From: an uncultured Collinsella sp.
Lineage (GTDB): Bacteria; Actinomycetota; Coriobacteriia; Coriobacteriales; Coriobacteriaceae
Assembly (NCBI GenBank): GCA_902489295.1
Contig: CABTZM010000017.1
Span: forward strand, 1-19,295
Length of the DNA: 19,295 nucleotides
Direction of reading: 5' to 3'
Shown here: in pieces, positions 15,575 through 19,295 of the stretch
How positions within the stretch are numbered: the first letter of the stretch is position 1
Layout: the number at the start of each line of letters is the position of its first letter
Notes under the pieces: generated by a model
Databases searched by the model: none
Told to the model about the DNA's origin: nothing
The model's input: only the letters and a program-made list of their open reading frames with translations
Program-made: the position numbers and the translations under genes

Positions 15575-17356
15575 TTAGATGCGGGCGAAGTCGTAGGCTT
15601 GGGCTGCTGCCTCGCTGGCGCAGATGAGGTTGACCGTGGCTTCCTGCGGATCGATCGCCTGGTCGAGGGACATGGGCTTGCGACAAATCGGCAGCACCAG
15701 GTCGATACCCTGCTCGTATACCGCATCCAAGTTGTCGGCGCGACCGCCCACGACGGCGACCACCGGCTTCCCATATCGCTTGGCACGGCGAGCCACGCCC
15801 ACCGGCGCCTTGCCAGCGGCGGACTGTTCGTCCATGTTGCCCTCACCCGTTATGACCAGGTCCACATCGTGCACGCGCTCATCAAACCCCACAAGGTCGA
15901 GCACCGTCTCCACGCCCGAGCGCAGCTCGGCGCCAAGTGCCAGCAAGGCAGCCCCCAGCCCACCGGCAGCACCGGCACCCGGCACGCCGAGTACCGAGCC
16001 AAATGTCCGCGCACCCTCGGGCACGCGCAGCAGCTCCTGCGCTCGAGCCTCGGCAATCGCCGCATCGAGCAGGCGACCGTAGCCGACCATCCAGCTGTCG
16101 TACTTGTGCAGCGCCTCGGCGTCACCCGTCGGCAGTCCCTTCTGCCCGCCGAACACCGCCAGTGCGCCACGACGTCCCACAAGCGGATTCTCGACATCGG
16201 AGAGCACGACGATACGCACGCCATCCAATGCCCGCACCGCCGGCACCAGATCAACACTGGCCACTTGCTCAAGGCCCGCGAGCCCCGGCGCGATATCGCA
16301 GCCACGGTCGTCGACAAGACGCGCGCCCAATGCCTGCAGCATGCCGGCACCGCCATCGTTGGTGGCACTGCCGCCCAGTCCTATATATAGCGTCTTCGCC
16401 CCCGCGCGAACCGCGCGGAGCATGAGCTCGCCCACGCCATAGGTTGAAGCAGCCAGTGCCGCCGATTCCGTGCAGGGCGAATGCCCAATGCCCGCCGCCT
16501 CGGCCATCGCAATGACCGCCGATTCGCGCTCGGTATCCACCAGCATCCGGGCAGACACGCGATCGCCCAAGGGACCCGCCACCTCGCAGGTCATCATCTC
16601 GCCACCGCACGCGGCAACGGCATCGAGCGTTCCCTCGCCGCCATCCGCCAACGGCAGCGCGCTCACCTCGGCATCGGGCCACACGCGGCGCACGCCCTCG
16701 GCAACCGCAGACTCCGCCTGCACACTCGACACGCTGCCCTTAAAGGAGTCGATCGCCAGCAGCACGCGACGCGGTCGACGCTGCACGGGGCCAAAGTCGA
16801 CCACCGCACCAGCATCCTCATTGACATCAGCCAGCGCCGCGGCATGAGCGACATGCGCCTCAAGATTAGACCCGCAGCCGCAGCCGCAACCATCCGCGCC
16901 GCGCAAACCGGCAAAATAGCCGCTCAGCACCGCGCGACATTCGTCCACCAGTACACCGGCCGTCACATTAAAGCGATGATTCAGGCGCGAGTCGGCATTA
17001 AAGTCGTAGAGCGAGCCCAGCGCGCCCGCCTTGGCATCGGCCGCGCCATACACGCAGCGCCCCACGCGCGCGTTAACCATAAGGCCCGCGCACATGCAGC
17101 AGGGCTCGAGTGTCACATAGACGGTGCAGTCGGAAAGGCGCCAACGCCCAAGCGCCTGAGCGGCGGCGCATAAGGCCGCGAACTCGGCATGCGCCGAAGG
17201 ATCCTGATCGAGCTCGCGACGATTATGCGCCCGCGCCACGATCTTGCCCGCACGCACCACCACGGCACCGATCGGCACCTCGCCCACCGCCGCGGCAGCG
17301 CGCGCCTCAGCCAGCGCCTCGCACATGAACTTTTCGTCGATTTCGGTGATCGTCAT
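15575..17356 (-). CDS. tadA: Fusion of tRNA adenosine deaminase TadA and glycerate kinase
   Basis: One uninterrupted 593-residue frame. Residues 1-152 are TadA: HAE at 56-58 (zinc His and catalytic Glu) and PCCMC at 85-89 (zinc Cys), with the normal length of about 150. TadA makes inosine at the wobble position of tRNA-Arg(ACG). Residues 197-593 are a full-length type 1 glycerate kinase: RVLLAIDSFKGS at the start, LADGGEGT (236-243), GLGGSATNDGG (326-336) and TGEGNMDEQS (503-512). That enzyme phosphorylates D-glycerate with ATP in glycolate/serine catabolism. A 44-residue linker joins them and contains Cys-Gly repeats (CGCGCGS). The start ATG 17356 is fixed by GGGAAGG six bases upstream. Neither half lacks a key residue, so both are probably active. 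The two reactions have no known link, so the fusion is unexpected. Confidence 0.9.
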   Translation of the reverse strand: MTITEIDEKFMCEALAEARAAAAVGEVPIGAVVVRAGKIVARAHNRRELDQDPSAHAEFAALCAAAQALGRWRLSDCTVYVTLEPCCMCAGLMVNARVGRCVYGAADAKAGALGSLYDFNADSRLNHRFNVTAGVLVDECRAVLSGYFAGLRGADGCGCGCGSNLEAHVAHAAALADVNEDAGAVVDFGPVQRRPRRVLLAIDSFKGSVSSVQAESAVAEGVRRVWPDAEVSALPLADGGEGTLDAVAACGGEMMTCEVAGPLGDRVSARMLVDTERESAVIAMAEAAGIGHSPCTESAALAASTYGVGELMLRAVRAGAKTLYIGLGGSATNDGGAGMLQALGARLVDDRGCDIAPGLAGLEQVASVDLVPAVRALDGVRIVVLSDVENPLVGRRGALAVFGGQKGLPTGDAEALHKYDSWMVGYGRLLDAAIAEARAQELLRVPEGARTFGSVLGVPGAGAAGGLGAALLALGAELRSGVETVLDLVGFDERVHDVDLVITGEGNMDEQSAAGKAPVGVARRAKRYGKPVVAVVGGRADNLDAVYEQGIDLVLPICRKPMSLDQAIDPQEATVNLICASEAAAQAYDFARI

Positions 17357-17407
17357 CGTTCGCCTTCCCTGTTGCAAATTCAAAACGATGCTATCATTAC
17401 GACTCAC
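17357..17407. promoter_or_regulatory. Divergent promoter region of tadA fusion and tRNA-Ser
   Basis: Only 51 bases separate the two divergent genes. The ribosome binding site of tadA is at 17363-17369. TATCAT (17392-17397) is a plausible -10 for the tRNA, ten bases before its 5' end. The minus strand offers TGATAGCAT over the same bases for tadA. The -35 boxes are weak by eye. Confidence 0.4.
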
Positions 17408-17497
17408 GGAGAGATGGCAGAGCGGTTGAATGCGGCGGTCTTGAAAACCGTTGAGCGCGAGAGCGTTCCGGGGGTTCGAATCCCCCTCTCTCCGCCA
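17408..17497 (+). tRNA. tRNA-Ser (anticodon UGA)
   Basis: The acceptor arms GGAGAGA (17408-17414) and TCTCTCC (17487-17493) pair perfectly, followed by discriminator G and an encoded CCA. The anticodon loop CTTGAAA carries TGA, reading UCA and related serine codons. A long variable arm and the T-loop GGTTCGAATCC are visible, as required for class II tRNA-Ser. The 90-base length fits. tadA lies divergently just upstream and the TetR gene ends four bases downstream on the other strand. Confidence 0.95.
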
Positions 17498-17500
17498 CTT

Positions 17501-18085
17501 TTAGTGATGTACCGGCGTCATGGTCCGTTCAAACAGCGCATCGACCACGTCGGCTATCTCGGGTCGACTCTCGAGGTCGTGGCCCGATTCCCACCATTTT
17601 GTAAACAGCCGAATAATGCCGCCGGCGATAAACTCCGATGTCGTCTCGAGCGATACGGGGGCCAAGGCGCCCTCGTCAAGCGTGCTCATCACGCGCTCGC
17701 GAATGGAATGGGCGATGCGGTCGCAAATCATGCTGGTCAGCATGCCCGACATGCTGCTCTCCAGGATGTTATCCATGAGCTGCTCATGTGCCAGAATCAT
17801 GTCCATGGCATCGGCGAACACCTCATGGCGAAGCACGCGCACGTCGTCGGCCGACACTGCGCTCCACTTACCGGCCCGCTTTTGCGGCAGCCCCGACATA
17901 AGCTCGTCGACATAAAAGGCAAAGTAATCGTTCTTGTCGCGGAAATGCTTGTAGAACGTCGTGCGGCGGATCATGGCACGCTCGCACAGCATGGCAACCG
18001 TCAAATCCTCAAAGCGATGCTCTTCGAGCAACTCGGTAAAGGCATCGAACAGGGCGCGATAGGTTTTCTTAATGCGCAGATCCAT
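17501..18085 (-). CDS. TetR/AcrR-family transcriptional regulator
   Basis: The 194-residue protein begins RIKKTYRALFDAFTELLEE, a typical first helix. The helix-turn-helix follows at about residues 27-48: LTVAMLCERAMIRRTTFYKH, then FRDKNDYF. The pattern T-x-x-x-L-C-x-x-A-x-x-x-R-x-T-F-Y-x-H-F is the TetR signature. The C-terminal ligand-binding half is all-helical and not recognisable to a specific effector. Members usually repress neighbouring or divergent genes and release DNA on ligand binding. The nearest target candidates are its own promoter and the divergent lemA, 210 bases away. The start ATG has a GAGGA-like site about ten bases upstream. Its transcript would run into the antisense strand of tRNA-Ser, as no terminator is visible between them. 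Confidence 0.85.
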   Translation of the reverse strand: MDLRIKKTYRALFDAFTELLEEHRFEDLTVAMLCERAMIRRTTFYKHFRDKNDYFAFYVDELMSGLPQKRAGKWSAVSADDVRVLRHEVFADAMDMILAHEQLMDNILESSMSGMLTSMICDRIAHSIRERVMSTLDEGALAPVSLETTSEFIAGGIIRLFTKWWESGHDLESRPEIADVVDALFERTMTPVHH

Positions 18086-18133
18086 CTACATCGCATCCTC
18101 AGGGCAAAGACAGCACTCAATAATCTGTCGCAT

Positions 18134-18234
18134 ATCTTACACCTGTACCGCCTGCGTCTCGCCCTGGCGCCAGCCTTACCGAAAACATAACGCTTACCGG
18201 AAAGTTCGGCACTGCCTAGCGATGCGGGTATACT
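18134..18234. promoter_or_regulatory. Divergent tetR-lemA promoter region with possible operators
   Basis: TATACT (18229-18234) is a good -10 for lemA, with a weak -35 near 18205-18210. On the minus strand TAAGAT (18134-18139) is a -10 candidate for the regulator. Between them are the perfect palindrome CTGGCGCCAG (18164-18173) and a direct repeat CTTACCG (18175, 18193) spaced by 18 bases. Either could be a regulator site; none is proven. Confidence 0.4.
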
Positions 18235-18295
18235 AGTCGTGTTATACCAACGGCAGCTGGCGCATGCCGCCGCGGCCACTCGAAACGGAGACATC

Positions 18296-18847
18296 ATGAT
18301 TACCGTCATCATCGGCATCGTTGTTGTCATTGTGATTGTCTGCGCCATCGCCGGCATCTACAACAACATGGTCACCAAGCGCAATCGCATCGACAACGCG
18401 TGGCAGAACATCGACACGCAGCTGCAGCGCCGTAACGACCTGATCCCCAACCTGGTCGAGACCGTCAAGGGCTACGCCAAGCACGAGCAGGAGACGCTCT
18501 CCGCCGTAATCAGCGCGCGCAACACCGCCGTCAAGGCGACCACGCCCGAGGCCAAGATGGAAGCCGACAACGTGCTGACCGGTGCCCTGCGCCAGCTCTT
18601 CGCCGTTGCCGAGTCCTACCCCGATCTTAAGGCAAATTCTAACTTTACGCAGCTCCAGGCATCGCTCGAGGATACCGAGAACAAGATTAGCTACGCGCGC
18701 CAGAGCTACAACGACTGCGTGCTCAGCTACAACAACGCCATCCAGACGTTCCCGGCCGTCATCTTTGCCGGCATCTTCCAGTTCAAGGAGCGCCAGGGCT
18801 TCGAAGCCGCCGAAGCCGCCCGCCAGGCACCGACCGTCAAGTTCTAG
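18296..18847 (+). CDS. lemA: LemA family membrane protein
   Basis: The 183-residue length equals that typical of the family. An N-terminal membrane segment (ITVIIGIVVVIVIVCAIAGI, residues 2-21) is followed by the signature YNNMVTKRNRIDNAWQNID, then QLQRRNDLIPNLVETVKGYA. The characteristic Y-N-x-x-V-x-x-x-x-x-x-x-x-A-W pattern and NLVETVKGYA motif are intact, as is the C-terminal YNNAIQTFPAVIFA...FKERQGFE. LemA proteins form a helical bundle facing outside the membrane. Their biochemical role is not settled, though some sit beside TPM/HtpX genes; no such partner is here. The start ATG 18296 is chosen over an earlier ATG (18263) because GGAG lies five bases upstream and the membrane segment begins at once. 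A strong terminator follows, so it is a single-gene unit. Confidence 0.92.
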   Translation: MITVIIGIVVVIVIVCAIAGIYNNMVTKRNRIDNAWQNIDTQLQRRNDLIPNLVETVKGYAKHEQETLSAVISARNTAVKATTPEAKMEADNVLTGALRQLFAVAESYPDLKANSNFTQLQASLEDTENKISYARQSYNDCVLSYNNAIQTFPAVIFAGIFQFKERQGFEAAEAARQAPTVKF

Positions 18848-18883
18848 TAGGTTGGCATCACATCCTTAATCGGCTATATGCAT

Positions 18884-18927
18884 AAACCGCCCCGTCGAAT
18901 GCATACTTCGACGGGGCGGTTTCTTTT
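18884..18927 (+). terminator. Rho-independent terminator of lemA
   Basis: The arms 18884-18899 and 18907-18922 pair perfectly over 16 bases around a seven-base loop, followed by a T-rich run to 18927. It starts 37 bases after the lemA stop. The AAA at the start of the left arm gives only a weak U run for leftward transcripts. Confidence 0.9.
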
Positions 18928-18947
18928 CTGCGAAGGTCCCCCTCAAG

Positions 18948-19157
18948 GCGCCGTGCATTTTTGGGAGTATTCAGCAAACCCGAGGGCTCCGAGGGCCACA
19001 GCAAAGGCTTAAGGCGGCGAATATCCCTGCGGCTCGGTCCTCGGCAGCCCATAGCCCCGCTCGATATTCGAAAAGGACATCGCAGAACACCGTTTTTGCC
19101 CGATAGCCAGTATGCAAGGACCTTCGGCTGCAGAATACTCGCAAAAATGCACGCCGC
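18948..19157. repeat. ~210-bp element with 25-bp terminal inverted repeats (MITE-like or structured)
   Basis: The left end 18948-18972 and the reverse complement of 19133-19157 match at 23 of 25 bases; both contain GTGCATTTTTG and GAGTATTC. Inside is a second perfect inverted repeat, CGAATATC (19018-19025) with GATATTCG (19063-19070). Ends of this kind with no coding capacity suggest a miniature inverted-repeat transposable element. A large folded RNA is the other reading. No target-site duplication is obvious. It lies between two converging terminators, where an insertion would do no harm. Confidence 0.65.
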
Positions 19158-19193
19158 CCCCCACCCCCACGTCGCGCGCAGCAGGTAGCGTGC

Positions 19194-19230
19194 GAATAAA
19201 AATACAAAACGCGCGGCCGAAAGGCCGCGC
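19194..19230 (-). terminator. Rho-independent terminator of the gene entering from the right
   Basis: An eight-base-pair GC stem (19211-19218 with 19223-19230) with a GAAA loop on the plus strand (TTTC in the leftward RNA) is followed on the minus strand by a T-rich run (19194-19209). It lies 17 bases after the stop codon at 19248-19250. Confidence 0.85.
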
Positions 19231-19247
19231 ACCATCTTTGGTTCAGA

Positions 19248-19295
19248 TTAATGTTTGCCCGCTGCGCCAGCGCCGAGGTAACGCAGGCCCGAGGG
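19248..19295 (-). CDS. Last 15 codons of an unidentified protein (partial)
   Basis: The minus-strand frame from the right edge reads PSGLRYLGAGAAGKH and stops with TAA at 19248-19250. A strong terminator just beyond it supports this being the true end of a gene. The stretch is too short to assign a family. Other frames in this interval either stop early or run into the terminator. Confidence 0.5.
   Translation of the reverse strand, partial: PSGLRYLGAGAAGKH

Noticed and set aside
15494..17173. Long plus-strand frames over the tadA fusion
   Set aside because: These are shadows of the TadA and glycerate kinase domains, whose catalytic motifs are on the minus strand.
15575..17356. Two separate genes (tadA and glycerate kinase) split by a hidden frameshift
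   Set aside because: The frame is continuous across the linker, with coherent residues on both sides and no internal start with a good ribosome binding site for the kinase. A fusion is the simplest reading.
17189..18190. Plus-strand frame of 333 codons running through the tRNA
   Set aside because: It reads through tRNA-Ser and is antisense to the TetR gene, so it cannot be a real protein gene.
18858..19235. Minus-strand frame of 125 codons after lemA
   Set aside because: It spans the inverted-repeat element and a terminator, with no ribosome binding site and no protein-like pattern.

Overview
The window looks like chromosomal DNA of a high-GC, Gram-positive gut actinobacterium. The best guess is class Coriobacteriia, probably Collinsella or a close relative. 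This rests on GC-rich codon use, two surface proteins with LPXTG-like sorting signals, a very large Spy0128/FctA-type repeat adhesin and a tadA-tRNA-Ser neighbourhood. The genus is an inference from gene content; no database was searched.

Layout from left to right. (1) Positions 1-452: the 3' end of a sortase-anchored surface protein (LANTG) and a perfect 17-bp terminator hairpin. (2) 439-2917: an accessory or graveyard patch bounded by two diverged direct copies of a sequence of about 115 bp. Inside it are an IS21-type IstB remnant, a broken small membrane protein, the last 40 codons of an XRE-type regulator, an array of 23-bp tandem repeats, and an intact AAA+/DUF4143-type ATPase. (3) 3068-3185: the small SRP RNA (ffs) on the minus strand, with its own promoter. 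(4) 3267-15218: one minus-strand gene of about 12 kb for a 3983-residue cell-wall adhesin. It has a signal peptide, a fibro-slime-type tip domain, CnaB/SpaA domains, about 15 Spy0128-like pilin modules, three shorter related modules, two DUF11-like modules and an MPDTG anchor. A run of ten G residues lies between its candidate -35 and -10 boxes, which is the arrangement expected for a phase-variable promoter. (5) 15575-17356: a TadA-glycerate kinase fusion, divergent from tRNA-Ser(UGA). (6) 17501-18847: a TetR-family regulator divergent from lemA. (7) 18884-19295: the lemA terminator, a structured element of about 210 bp with 25-bp terminal inverted repeats, and the terminator and last 15 codons of a minus-strand gene that runs off the window.

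How it fits together. In Bacillus subtilis the chromosome carries tadA, then the SRP RNA gene, then dnaX, all in the same direction. Here tadA and ffs are also on one strand in that order, but the 12-kb adhesin gene sits between them. Past ffs, where dnaX would be expected, there is accessory debris. I read this as a conserved backbone invaded by surface-protein and mobile cargo. The combination most worth follow-up is a giant, probably isopeptide-stabilised surface fibre under an apparently slippage-prone promoter. The other genes are housekeeping or accessory and show no obvious functional link to it.
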